This document shows, piece after piece, positions 15,962-24,883 of a stretch of 32,114 nucleotides of DNA (within the stretch, counting starts at the first letter, position 1; each line of letters begins with the position of its first letter). The stretch lies in NCBI GenBank assembly GCA_001516045.1, contig LOEW01000313.1, forward strand, positions 1 to 32,114. The letters are read 5' to 3'. The position numbers and the translations under genes were made by a program. This DNA comes from Desulfosporosinus sp. BRH_c37. GTDB lineage: Bacteria > Bacillota > Desulfitobacteriia > Desulfitobacteriales > Desulfitobacteriaceae. The notes under the pieces were generated by a model that had not been told where the DNA came from, did not search any database, and was given only the letters and a program-made list of their open reading frames with translations.

Positions 15962-17680
15962 GTGAATTGGTTACATAATAGGAAAACGGCTTTTAAAATT
16001 GGGCTCTTGATTAGTCTTATGTCTATTTCACTTGGCATAGTTGGTTTTGTAGGTTATTACTATTTTCATCAAGCGGGTATCTCCCTTGACAGTCTTTATT
16101 CAAATGATTTGATAACTGTCCGTGATATCAACCAAGCGCGTTCTGACAGTAATGCACTAAAATCCACTGTCTTGGCAATCACCTCGTATACACTTGATGA
16201 TGCGACCAAAAAACAACATTTTGGACAAGTAATTTCACGCGAAAAAAACATAGATTTATTTATTACTAATTTCCAAACGCAAGCAATAACCACTTATGAA
16301 TTAGAAAGAATTAAAAAGGCAAAAGATCAATTTAAAACCATAAAGGATGTAATTCAAAAAACTTTGGACTATGAGGAAGCTGGTCAAAGAACCGAAGCGA
16401 TGGATTATTACTTTAAAAATGGCTTTTCACAACAAGAAGAATTTCAAGTTCAATTACGTGAACTTGGGGTTTTTAACATTGACGAAGCCAAGGAGCATGT
16501 AAATAGCAATAATATTATGATCAATAGAGTCCAAAAAGTACTGATTATACTACCAATTATGGCAATATTAATGGCGATTCTTGTTGGAACCATGATTACC
16601 AGAATGATTATTGGTCCGCTGAAAAGGATATTAAAGAACGTTGAACGAGTAGCAGGTGGTGACCTTAATGCAGAAGAACTTACAATTTATTCGACGGATG
16701 AAGTAGGGTTACTAGCCATCTCATTTAATACTATGATGCTTAATCTTCGTACGCTGGTAATCCAAATACGAAACTCTGCTGAGCAACTTGCGGCATCTTC
16801 GGAAGAAATGGTGGCTACAATGGAGCAAAACGTTTTTGTTTCGAATCAGATTAGCTCTTCTATCGCCGAAGTAGCGAATGGATCGGAAAAGCAGGTCAAA
16901 GCATTGACTGATACATCTGCAACGATTGAAGAACTATCCGCAAGTATTGAAGAAGTTGCAGCTACAGGTAGTACTGTCGCAAATTCAGCGAATTCAACTG
17001 TTGAGATTGCTAGAGAGGGGCACATAACAATTACCAAAGCGGTGGAACAGATGGGCATTGTAGGAACTTCTACAGAGCTTGTACAGAACGCAGTGAACAA
17101 ATTAGCAGCAGGATTTGATAAAATTTCAGAGTTTATTGATATTATTACAAATATTTCATCTCAAACAAATTTATTAGCATTAAATGCAGCAATTGAGGCG
17201 GCTCGTGCAGGGGAACATGGTCGTGGCTTTGCTGTGGTAGCAGAGGAAGTAAGGAAACTTGCTGAGCTGTCTCAAGATTCAGCCGTCAATATAATCACAC
17301 AAGTCAAGGAGAATCGTGAAAATATAAAGGATGCCAGCTTAGCTATGAATAGTGCCGTTAGTAGCGTTAATGAGGGTGTTACAGTAGTGAATACTGCAGG
17401 CAAAGCTTTCGCGAATATCGCTGGTTTGATCGATGAAGTTTCAACACAGGTAAACCAGATTGCGGCAGTTGTTCAACAAATGGCGAGTGGTAGTCAATAT
17501 ATAGTTTCGTCAGTAATGGCTATTGACAGTGTTAGCAAAGAAACTTCAAATCAAACCATGAATGTCAGTGCTGCAGTTGAGGAACAATCGGCATCTATGG
17601 ATCTAATTGCGAATAATAGTAGGGGCTTGGCTAATCTAGCCGAGGAACTTCGAAATGCCATTGCAAAATTCCGAGTATAG
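15962..17680 (+). CDS. Methyl-accepting chemotaxis protein
   Basis: Transmembrane chemoreceptor that signals to CheA/CheW. Order of domains (numbered from GTG 15962): TM1 at about 10-34; an extracellular four-helix-bundle-type sensor to about 192, which is helical, contains no cysteine and has no PAS or Cache signature that I can recognise; TM2 at about 193-216; HAMP beginning [22 protein letters not shown]; and a long coiled-coil signalling domain. The hairpin tip reads [18 protein letters not shown], then [16 protein letters not shown], the invariant MCP core. Q/E-rich methylation-type segments such as [13 protein letters not shown] are present. AAAGGGG (15946-15952) favours GTG 15962 (572 aa) over ATG 15944. 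The ligand is unknown. No C-terminal CheR-docking pentapeptide is present. Confidence 0.93.
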   Translation: MNWLHNRKTAFKIGLLISLMSISLGIVGFVGYYYFHQAGISLDSLYSNDLITVRDINQARSDSNALKSTVLAITSYTLDDATKKQHFGQVISREKNIDLFITNFQTQAITTYELERIKKAKDQFKTIKDVIQKTLDYEEAGQRTEAMDYYFKNGFSQQEEFQVQLRELGVFNIDEAKEHVNSNNIMINRVQKVLIILPIMAILMAILVGTMITRMIIGPLKRILKNVERVAGGDLNAEELTIYSTDEVGLLAISFNTMMLNLRTLVIQIRNSAEQLAASSEEMVATMEQNVFVSNQISSSIAEVANGSEKQVKALTDTSATIEELSASIEEVAATGSTVANSANSTVEIAREGHITITKAVEQMGIVGTSTELVQNAVNKLAAGFDKISEFIDIITNISSQTNLLALNAAIEAARAGEHGRGFAVVAEEVRKLAELSQDSAVNIITQVKENRENIKDASLAMNSAVSSVNEGVTVVNTAGKAFANIAGLIDEVSTQVNQIAAVVQQMASGSQYIVSSVMAIDSVSKETSNQTMNVSAAVEEQSASMDLIANNSRGLANLAEELRNAIAKFRV

Positions 17681-17745
17681 ACGATTAAGAATCACCCAGG
17701 TGCGAACGTTAGATGATCAAGTAATGCCTTCGGATATCTGCGATG

Positions 17746-17776
17746 AAAAAACACCGTTTTTTGAACGGTGTTTTTT
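17746..17776. terminator. Bidirectional terminator between convergent genes
   Basis: AAAAAACACCGTT, loop TTTTG, AACGGTGTTTTTT: a perfect 13-bp stem with a T run on the + strand and, by symmetry, on the - strand. It serves both the chemoreceptor gene and the convergent DUF2935 gene. Confidence 0.9.
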
Positions 17777-17850
17777 ACTAGTCAGAAAGTAAAAACATAA
17801 CATGACGGAAATTTGGCGTATAATAAATAAGATACTAATTTATGGGGAGT

Positions 17851-18780
17851 TTAACATAACCGCCTGTTAAACGTGTTAAGAAGTCTCAGATAATGGTTTG
17901 CTTCCCGAAGTACGTGATCCGCTAACAAAGGCACTGCCAAAGCTCTAATTTTACATTGAATTAATCCCTCTGTAGCCGCTGATTTAAAATTTCTTAGACT
18001 AACTGTTGCTTTATAGGTTTTACTACTGAGTTGTGGTAAAATAATTGTCTGTTCCGTCATTGTCAGGGCCTGCTTAGTGAGCGCGTCGAACACTTTTCCA
18101 TATCGATTAGCTGTTTCAAAGAGCGCCACTTCAGTGGGATCTAACAAACCTCGAATGAATTTAGCGTGCTCTGCCATGATACGATCCCAAAATTTCTCTT
18201 GATCGATGATATCCTCTAGAATGTTGACTACTTGACGGTTCTGTAACTGATAAAGTATCTTTAGATAGAAACGCGCTTCTCTCAGTATGTGGTCAATCAA
18301 CAAAGGATAATTAAAGGTAAAAACTTTACAACTAAATATGTCTTTAAGAAGCTTGGATTTGTAGTCAGCCAAGACAGTCGTAGCTGTAATCGCCTTTTGG
18401 TTAAGGGCAGAGATCTGATCAACCAAAAGGGAGCTTATTACTGGGGTTAGATTCTTATCTAATGAGAGTTCCATATGGGTCAACTCAGTATCAAGCAGGA
18501 TGCCAGAATAGAATTCTGTAGCTCGCTCAGCATCAACGGTGTATTTAGTAACTAATTCTCCTGAAGAGAGAACTTCCGGACTAATAACCCCATCAGCAAG
18601 CATTATTGTCTCTGCGAGTAATGTAGTAAACTCACACCTGAGGGTATCGGCTTGTAGGGCTAGGGATTGGTCTTTGGGACTAAAGGCTGCTTCCAAGAAA
18701 AATGAATGTTCTTTAAGAATTCGAATGAAAAATAGATTTAGTTCAAGGGATTGCCGAATGAATTCATCATTAGATAACAT
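17851..18780 (-). CDS. DUF2935 family protein
   Basis: A 309-aa soluble, all-helical protein of a Firmicutes family of unknown function. It consists of two similar halves. Each has an EHxxFL-type helix (KEHSFFLEAAF at the N-terminus; MAEHAKFIRGLLDP near 205) and a later REAxxYL helix (LREARFYLKIL and LREANHYLRLL). The regularly placed Glu and His residues suggest a ferritin-like four-helix metal site in each half; that is inference from the pattern. The start ATG (18780) is preceded on its strand by AAGGGGG. It is convergent with the chemoreceptor and divergent from topB, so it is transcribed alone. Confidence 0.82.
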   Translation of the reverse strand: MLSNDEFIRQSLELNLFFIRILKEHSFFLEAAFSPKDQSLALQADTLRCEFTTLLAETIMLADGVISPEVLSSGELVTKYTVDAERATEFYSGILLDTELTHMELSLDKNLTPVISSLLVDQISALNQKAITATTVLADYKSKLLKDIFSCKVFTFNYPLLIDHILREARFYLKILYQLQNRQVVNILEDIIDQEKFWDRIMAEHAKFIRGLLDPTEVALFETANRYGKVFDALTKQALTMTEQTIILPQLSSKTYKATVSLRNFKSAATEGLIQCKIRALAVPLLADHVLREANHYLRLLNTFNRRLC

Positions 18781-18835
18781 ACAAAATACCCCCTTATTAA
18801 TTTTATGGGTATTGCAAATATATGCAAACTCCTAG

Positions 18836-18872
18836 TAAATTATTGTAGTTAAGTACGAGTTAAATTATTGTA
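18836..18872. repeat. Pair of 12-bp direct repeats in a divergent promoter region
   Basis: TAAATTATTGTA occurs at 18836-18847 and again at 18861-18872, exact and offset by 25 bp, in the 153-nt gap between the DUF2935 gene (leftwards) and topB (rightwards). It could be a pair of operator half-sites or simply A+T-rich promoter DNA. Confidence 0.45.
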
Positions 18873-18933
18873 ATTCTTTGAATGAAAACTCGCGATAGTC
18901 GACTGTGAAATTGAAAAAAAGGGAGGCCAAGGC

Positions 18934-21261
18934 ATGGCAAAGACACTTATTGTTGCTGAAAAACCGTCTCAAGCTCGTGAATATGCCACGGCCTTAGGAG
19001 TTCGAGGTAAAGGGGACGGATATCTCGAAAATGAGCAGTACGTGATCACATGGTGCTATGGTCACCTTTTAGAGCTGGAGCGCCCAGAAGCGTATATGGA
19101 CCTTGAACGGGTAGGAAAACGTTGGAGCTTAAAGCGTTTGCCAGTTCTACCCCACTTGAACGCATTTCGACGTGTAGTCAAATCTGGCGCAATGAAACAA
19201 TATCAAGTGATCCAACGGTGGTTAAAGTCAACGGATATTGAAGAGGTTATTTGTGGAACAGACGCGGATCGTGAAGGACAGTTGCTTTTTCAGGAGGTAT
19301 GGGATGCCTCTAAGTGCAGTAAACCCTTGTCCAGATTATGGATTTCCTCGTTGACAACTGCGGCGATTCGGGAAGGCTTGGAGCGCCTTCGACCTATAGA
19401 ATCAGTAGCTGGCTTGGCGGATGCAGGGCACGGACGAGCGTTTGCAGACTGGGATTTTGGCATGAATTTGACGGAAGGGTTTACGGCATTGTTTGGGAGC
19501 TTTGATGTTGTTCGAAAAAAACCTAATGTTATTTCTATAGGGAGGGTGCAGACACCGACCTTAGCCTTGATCGTTGAGCGAGAATGGGAAATTGTACGAT
19601 TTGTTGCCCAGTTCTATTTCGAAGTGCGAGCTGAGTTCGGAACAACACAGGGAGAATATTCTGGTAAGTGGTTTGATCCAAAAGAAGAAGCAAAGCGCAT
19701 CACGAATCTCCAGGAAGCCGAGGACATTGTGTCCAAAACCCAGGGTAAACCTGGGAAAATATCTAAAATGGAGCAGAGAGATGTGAAGGAACCTGCACCA
19801 CTACTTTTTGATCTAACCTCATTGACAATTGCAGCCTCCAAAAAGCATGGGTTTAGTGCGGAAAAAGTGCTTCAGTTGGCCCAGTCTCTCTATGAGAAAA
19901 AGGCGATAACTTATCCTCGTACCGACTGTGCCTATTTATCGGAAGACCTTCTTCCGAAGTTACACGATCATCTAAAGGCTGTTCGCCAAGAGCCTTACAT
20001 AAATTTGGTGGATGAAGCAGGTCTTTTAGGGGTTCCTAAGGGTAAACGAGTGATCAATACAATCACCGCCCATCATGCAATTATTCCGACTACTGAGAAA
20101 GTCACCATTGAGAGACTTAACTTTGAGGAACAGAAACTGTATGATTTGATCGTTCGCCGTTTCCTTGCCGTTTGGTTTCCACCTGCCCAATTTAATCAGA
20201 CTGAGGTGATAACTAAAGTAGAGGGTGAGTCCTTTCGCACGAAAGGCAAAGTTCTACAGAGTTCAGGATGGAAAAAAGTGTACGGCACGGATGAAGTTGA
20301 GGATGGGGCTGTCCGTAAAACGAAGAAGAAGGACGACAGAGAGCAGGCAGATGATGAGAACACGACCCTTCCGCCCTTGAGTAAGGGAGAGGATGTTCGA
20401 ACGAAACGTGTTTTCAGTGAAGAAAAGACCACCAAACCACCCAAACGCTTTACCCAAGGAGACCTTCTAAAGGCCATGGAAGGTGCAGGCAAGCAGATTG
20501 ATGATGAGATTTTACGCCAACAATTGAAAGGTAAGGGTTTGGGTACCGTGGCGACCCGACCTGCTATCATCGAAAACCTCATTGACAGGGGATACATCCT
20601 CCAAGATCAAAAGGTGTTAAAACCCACAGAGAAAGGGATCGAACTGATTCGACTTATCAAGGATCGACTTCCTCAGGCCCAGCTCTTAATCAGCGCGGAG
20701 ATGACAGGGCAAATGGAGTTTAATTTGTCTAAAGTGGAAAATGGAGAACTGACAATAGAACTCTATATGGAGGATGTGGAAGAGGCTATCGGTCGGATTA
20801 TCGAAGAATTGCGTTCCTTCGAAAACAAGTACGGTAAAACCCCTCTAGCTCTTGCCCCTTCGGGAAAGAATCAGGGAACTGGAAAAGAGGAAGGGGCGAA
20901 AATAACACGGAAAAAACCCAACCATAAGAAGCTGATCGAAGGGGCGAGAGAGGCTAGTGATGCTGCCGCAGAGGAACAAGTTAAAGCGTTGGGTATATGT
21001 CCTAAGTGCGGTGGAAAGGTGATCGAAGGGCAGAAGGGGTTTGGGTGCGCTAGTTGGCGAGAAGGATGCCACTTTGTACTATGGAAAACTCCAATATGTG
21101 GTAAGGTACTTACCCCAAATCAAATCAAAAGCATTCTGAAGAAAGGAAAAACTCCACTGATTAAAGGGTTTAAATCCAAATCGGGTAAATTGTTTGCAGC
21201 TTACCTGGTCTGGGAAGATTCAGGTGAAGCAAAATTAAAATTTGAGTTTGAGAAATCATGA
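18934..21261 (+). CDS. topB: DNA topoisomerase III
   Basis: Type IA topoisomerase that relaxes or decatenates DNA through a 5'-phosphotyrosine intermediate. The TOPRIM domain shows E9 in VAEKPSQ and the acidic D110-x-D112 in GTDADREGQ. The catalytic tyrosine is Y327 in ITYPRTDCAYLS, and SIGRVQTPTLALI (201-213) is the conserved gate motif. A charged, low-complexity insertion of about 40 residues (near 460-505) lies in the core. A C-terminal zinc-finger-like segment has C689, C692 and later Cys residues (CPKCGGKV, FGCASWREGC). It has 775 aa, slightly longer than usual because of that tail. ATG 18934 follows GGGAGG. The DEAD-box gene begins 30 nt downstream. Confidence 0.95.
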   Translation: MAKTLIVAEKPSQAREYATALGVRGKGDGYLENEQYVITWCYGHLLELERPEAYMDLERVGKRWSLKRLPVLPHLNAFRRVVKSGAMKQYQVIQRWLKSTDIEEVICGTDADREGQLLFQEVWDASKCSKPLSRLWISSLTTAAIREGLERLRPIESVAGLADAGHGRAFADWDFGMNLTEGFTALFGSFDVVRKKPNVISIGRVQTPTLALIVEREWEIVRFVAQFYFEVRAEFGTTQGEYSGKWFDPKEEAKRITNLQEAEDIVSKTQGKPGKISKMEQRDVKEPAPLLFDLTSLTIAASKKHGFSAEKVLQLAQSLYEKKAITYPRTDCAYLSEDLLPKLHDHLKAVRQEPYINLVDEAGLLGVPKGKRVINTITAHHAIIPTTEKVTIERLNFEEQKLYDLIVRRFLAVWFPPAQFNQTEVITKVEGESFRTKGKVLQSSGWKKVYGTDEVEDGAVRKTKKKDDREQADDENTTLPPLSKGEDVRTKRVFSEEKTTKPPKRFTQGDLLKAMEGAGKQIDDEILRQQLKGKGLGTVATRPAIIENLIDRGYILQDQKVLKPTEKGIELIRLIKDRLPQAQLLISAEMTGQMEFNLSKVENGELTIELYMEDVEEAIGRIIEELRSFENKYGKTPLALAPSGKNQGTGKEEGAKITRKKPNHKKLIEGAREASDAAAEEQVKALGICPKCGGKVIEGQKGFGCASWREGCHFVLWKTPICGKVLTPNQIKSILKKGKTPLIKGFKSKSGKLFAAYLVWEDSGEAKLKFEFEKS

Positions 21262-21291
21262 AAATAATATCCAGATAGGATGGAGAATACT

Positions 21292-22446
21292 ATGCAAACA
21301 TCATTTGACCAGCTCGGACTCGATGAAGCTTTGGTAGCAGCCTTGAAAAAGGAAGGTATTGTTGAGCCTACAGCGATTCAAGTACAAACGATCCCATATA
21401 TATTGGAAACTCAAGATGTTGTTGGGCAATCGGAGACAGGGACGGGTAAAACCTTGGCATATCTTCTTCCGATTTTTCAGAAGCTTGATACGTTTAAAAG
21501 AGAAACGCAAGCTATGATTCTCACGCCAACGCATGAACTGGCAATCCAGATTCAACGAGAAATTGAACTTTTAGCTAATAATTCTGGTCTGGCAGTCACG
21601 TCAGCTGCAATCATAGGGAACGTAAATATCACACGACAAATTGAAAAACTAAAGGAAAAACAGCATATTATTGTGGGTTCTAGCGGACGAATTTTAGAGC
21701 TCATCCAGAAGAAAAAAATCTCATCCCAAACAATCAAGATAATGGTCCTTGATGAGGCAGATCGTTTACTTGATGAAAATAATTCCCAGACGGTTAAAGC
21801 GGTGATAAAGACAACGTTACGAAGAACTCAGCTTTTGTTATTTTCTGCCACCTTACCCGCAGTGACCTTGCAGAGGGCTGCGGAGCTTTTAAAAAATCCA
21901 GAAGTTGTTCGGGTTACGGATAAGGTCATGATTGCTCCGACCATTACGCATATGTATTTTTTAGCTGAACAAAGAGACAAAATTGAAGTTTTAAGAAAGC
22001 TAGTTCGGATGATTATCCCACCGCGGGCGTTAATCTTTATTAACAAAAGTGAAGAAATTGAAAAAATGGTGGAAACACTAAAATTTCATGGCTTGGAAGC
22101 AGAAGGTATCTACGGAGGGGCGAGTAAGATTGACCGTAGGAAAGCGATGGATGACTTTAAAAGTGGGAAGATAAGCTTGCTTGTGGCTTCCGACTTGGCT
22201 GCCAGAGGCCTAGATATCAAAGGGATCAGTCATATTTTTAATCTTGATTTACCCGAAGATCTGGGGCTTTATCTTCATCGGGTGGGAAGAACAGGCAGGG
22301 CCGGTGAAAGCGGGATAGCTATATCCATCGTAAACGTTAAAGAGGTACCTAGTATTAAAAGGCTAGAAAGCATGTTCGAAATTAGCATTAGTCTAAAGGA
22401 AATGCTCCAAGGGAAAATAGTTGATTCGAGAAAAAAACGGTCTTAA
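21292..22446 (+). CDS. DEAD-box RNA helicase, divergent short form
   Basis: ATP-dependent RNA helicase with two RecA-like domains and almost no C-terminal extension (384 aa). Motifs in order: Q motif (EPTAIQVQTIP), SETGTGKT (I), PTHELAIQ (Ia), GSSGR (Ib), DEAD (II), SAT (III), LIFINKSEE (IV), ASDLAARGLDIKG (V) and HRVGRTGRAG (VI). Motif Ia has His for the usual Arg of PTRELA, and motif Ib has Ser for Pro of TPGR, while motifs II, III, V and VI are intact, so it should be active. ATG 21292 with GGATGGAG upstream is favoured over ATG 21280. The gap to topB is short, so they are probably co-transcribed. Confidence 0.9.
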   Translation: MQTSFDQLGLDEALVAALKKEGIVEPTAIQVQTIPYILETQDVVGQSETGTGKTLAYLLPIFQKLDTFKRETQAMILTPTHELAIQIQREIELLANNSGLAVTSAAIIGNVNITRQIEKLKEKQHIIVGSSGRILELIQKKKISSQTIKIMVLDEADRLLDENNSQTVKAVIKTTLRRTQLLLFSATLPAVTLQRAAELLKNPEVVRVTDKVMIAPTITHMYFLAEQRDKIEVLRKLVRMIIPPRALIFINKSEEIEKMVETLKFHGLEAEGIYGGASKIDRRKAMDDFKSGKISLLVASDLAARGLDIKGISHIFNLDLPEDLGLYLHRVGRTGRAGESGIAISIVNVKEVPSIKRLESMFEISISLKEMLQGKIVDSRKKRS

Positions 22447-22492
22447 AGAGAGGATAACGCCTCTTGTGAGTTTTTTCTGACTCAATTCGTAG

Positions 22493-22498
22493 TATAAT
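22493..22498 (+). promoter_or_regulatory. Possible -10 element before moxR
   Basis: A perfect TATAAT lies 49 nt before the MoxR gene. No good -35 hexamer was found at 16-18 bp, so an independent promoter is only possible. Confidence 0.3.
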
Positions 22499-22546
22499 AG
22501 GGTCAATAATTGGCAGGGAGTTAGACTATTTTTCAGGAGGTTATTT

Positions 22547-23437
22547 ATGCAGGCGTCTCCTTTGGATTTAGCTCAGGTGCTTAAAGAAGAGGGATATCTT
22601 ATCGATGAAGAATCAGCGACTACGTTGTTTCTTTCTTTGGCGTTGGAAAAACCTTGTCTTATAGAAGGACCGGCCGGGGTTGGAAAGACCCAGTTGGCCT
22701 TGGCACTTGCGCGTACGGAAAAAAGAAAGTTGATCAGGTTACAGTGTTATGAAGGCCTTGATCTCAACAAGGCATTATATGATTGGAATTATGCTAAACA
22801 ACTTTTACGTTTACAACTCGCCAAAACTCAAGAATGGGATGAGATTAAAGTTGATTTGTTCTCTGAAGAGTTTTTACTTACCCGTCCTCTCCTTGAGTCC
22901 ATCTTATCTCCTGAACCGGTACTTTTACTAATTGATGAATTGGATAAAAGTGATGAGGAATTCGAGAGTTTTCTCTTAGAGTTACTTGCGGAACAACAGG
23001 TCACTATTCCAGAACTGGGAACCATCGCATCAAAAACTTCGCCGATTGTGATCTTAACTAGCAATAATACCCGAGACTTCAGCGATGCTTTAAGACGGCG
23101 ATGCATACACATCTATTTAACATATCCTACTTTAGAGAGGGAAATTTCAATTCTTAGCTCACAGGCTCCCGAGCTTTCCGACCGATTAACCAAGGATGTT
23201 TGTGAGTTCGTTGCTAGGGTAAGGAAGTTACCCTTGCAAAAACTCCCGAGTGTCTCGGAAACAATCGACTTTGCACGTGCCCTGAAGGCTCTTCGAAAAC
23301 AGGAATTAAACTATGGCGAGCTTTTGGGTACACTTAGCGTATTATTGAAATATCCAAAGGATATTGCCAAATTAGAGGAGCGTCTTAAAAAGTGGGAGGC
23401 GGAGGCATCCCAGCGCTTAGGTAAACAGTGCGATTGA
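22547..23437 (+). CDS. MoxR-family AAA+ ATPase
   Basis: Cytoplasmic AAA+ chaperone-like ATPase of the MoxR type (CoxD-like), which typically works with a VWA-domain partner in maturation of metal-centre or membrane enzymes. Walker A is GPAGVGKT (41-48), Walker B LLLIDELDK (126-134), sensor-1 TSNN (171-174) and the arginine finger region ALRRRC (181-186). The 296-aa length is normal. ATG 22547 lies behind a strong CAGGAGG. The VWA partner gene starts 74 nt after the stop, confirming the family. The client enzyme cannot be read from the window. Confidence 0.92.
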   Translation: MQASPLDLAQVLKEEGYLIDEESATTLFLSLALEKPCLIEGPAGVGKTQLALALARTEKRKLIRLQCYEGLDLNKALYDWNYAKQLLRLQLAKTQEWDEIKVDLFSEEFLLTRPLLESILSPEPVLLLIDELDKSDEEFESFLLELLAEQQVTIPELGTIASKTSPIVILTSNNTRDFSDALRRRCIHIYLTYPTLEREISILSSQAPELSDRLTKDVCEFVARVRKLPLQKLPSVSETIDFARALKALRKQELNYGELLGTLSVLLKYPKDIAKLEERLKKWEAEASQRLGKQCD

Positions 23438-23459
23438 ATTGACAGAAAAAGATTACTAA

Positions 23460-23495
23460 ACTCGAACCACGAACCTCGTGCCTCGAACTTCGAGT
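23460..23495. repeat. Nested palindrome between moxR and the VWA gene
   Basis: ACTCGAA (23460-23466) pairs with TTCGAGT (23489-23495), enclosing CACGA-ACC-TCGTG (23468-23480). CTCGAAC also recurs as a direct repeat within. The VWA gene's ribosome site begins at its right end. Confidence 0.5.
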
Positions 23496-23510
23496 AAGGG
23501 GATGGAGTCT

Positions 23511-24869
23511 ATGGATGGATGGAATTTTATCAGGTTAGTTCATGCCCTAAGACGGGTCGCGGTATCTATTACCTCCCAAGAGATACTTGATGCCCAAGTT
23601 TGTTTGGTTCGTTTTCCGAATTTATCGGAAAGGCAGATTTTGAAATCCTTATTCATACATCGTCCCCAAGATTTAGCGATATTTGAGACGATTTGGAGAA
23701 TCTTATTAGAAAATCCAAAGTCGAGTGTTCAGAATTATGCGGAGGACGGGACAAAAAGTGTTGTCTTAGAAGAGACTCAAGACAGTTATGGGATAGGTGG
23801 ACAAGGAGTAGGTCGCGGAAGTGGAGGAGTAAGCCTTACTGCAAAAGGGACTATTTTGGACTCTTCGCAAGTAACTAGCTTAATTCCTTTTGCTCGGCTT
23901 GAGGAATTAACCAATAGAGGATTAGAATTTGAAGAAATGGTTCAAACAATTTTGGCAGAAATGGACTACTATACTTGGATTAATTCCAATGATTTAGCCT
24001 TTCAACGTAATGAGCTTTCAGAAGAAACTTGGTTCGAACATCAGGCTAGTCGGGCATCTCTAATGCGAGAAATTCGCCAGCAGGTATTGACTGCGCAAGT
24101 TAGCTATGAAAACAGCTGGGAACCCCTGGCTCGGCAGCATTGGCTATTCAAAACGTTAAGTACTTTAACTGACGAAGAAAAAACCCTAGTAAAATCAAGC
24201 ATTCGGAAATGGGCGCGAAAATTAGCGCTCCGGCCAGGATCACGTTGGAAAACTAGTCACCGAGGATCAATAGATATTTCACGGATTATTCAGCAAAGCG
24301 TTCAATGGGATGGAATCCTTTTCAATTTAAGTTACCGTCAGAGGATTCCGCGAGCGCCGGAACTGGTAGTCTTATGCGATGTATCGAATTCTATGGCCGC
24401 TTTTGTCGAGTTTTTAATATATATGGTGACGTGTCTTAGAGCTCGCTTCCGAAAGATACGAGTATTCTTCTTTATAGACTCTGTCTGGGATGTTTCGGAT
24501 TTTGTTTGGGATGACGATCTAAGCGGAGTAAAACAAGAAATCAAAAGTTGGGGACATAAGGCAAGTTCTGGGTTTACAGACTATGGAGCGGTTTTTCGGG
24601 AACTAGCTGAAAGCTTACTTAAAAAAGTGTCTTCACGTGCGACCATGGTCATCTTGGGTGATGGAAAAAACAACTATCGACCCGCTCAATCGGAATACAT
24701 AGCACAGATTTCTAGTAGAGTACGCAATTTGTTTTGGCTAAATCCATTAGACTCTATGGACTGGAATGAGCCTGATAATATGATGAATGAGTATGAAAAG
24801 TATTGCTCGAAAGTTTATCGGTGCCGTTCGGCTAGCGACCTGCAGAGAGTTGTAAAGGATGTCTTTTAG
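23511..24869 (+). CDS. VWA-domain protein, CoxE-like partner of MoxR
   Basis: A 452-aa soluble protein with a C-terminal von Willebrand A domain. The MIDAS metal site is visible as DVSNS (from D290), followed by the threonine-bearing SGFTDYGAVF and a later ILGDGKNN. The N-terminal 270 residues are helical with a short Gly-rich linker (GIGGQGVGRGSGG, near residue 97). This layout is that of CoxE/YehP-like proteins that operate with MoxR ATPases. Frames open at GTG 23478, ATG 23502 and ATG 23511; AAGGGG (23496-23501) favours ATG 23511. The cardiolipin synthase frame begins 14 nt after its stop, behind AGAGGGGG, so the genes are coupled. Confidence 0.88.
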   Translation: MDGWNFIRLVHALRRVAVSITSQEILDAQVCLVRFPNLSERQILKSLFIHRPQDLAIFETIWRILLENPKSSVQNYAEDGTKSVVLEETQDSYGIGGQGVGRGSGGVSLTAKGTILDSSQVTSLIPFARLEELTNRGLEFEEMVQTILAEMDYYTWINSNDLAFQRNELSEETWFEHQASRASLMREIRQQVLTAQVSYENSWEPLARQHWLFKTLSTLTDEEKTLVKSSIRKWARKLALRPGSRWKTSHRGSIDISRIIQQSVQWDGILFNLSYRQRIPRAPELVVLCDVSNSMAAFVEFLIYMVTCLRARFRKIRVFFFIDSVWDVSDFVWDDDLSGVKQEIKSWGHKASSGFTDYGAVFRELAESLLKKVSSRATMVILGDGKNNYRPAQSEYIAQISSRVRNLFWLNPLDSMDWNEPDNMMNEYEKYCSKVYRCRSASDLQRVVKDVF

Positions 24870-24883
24870 AGGGGGCTAAGCTC

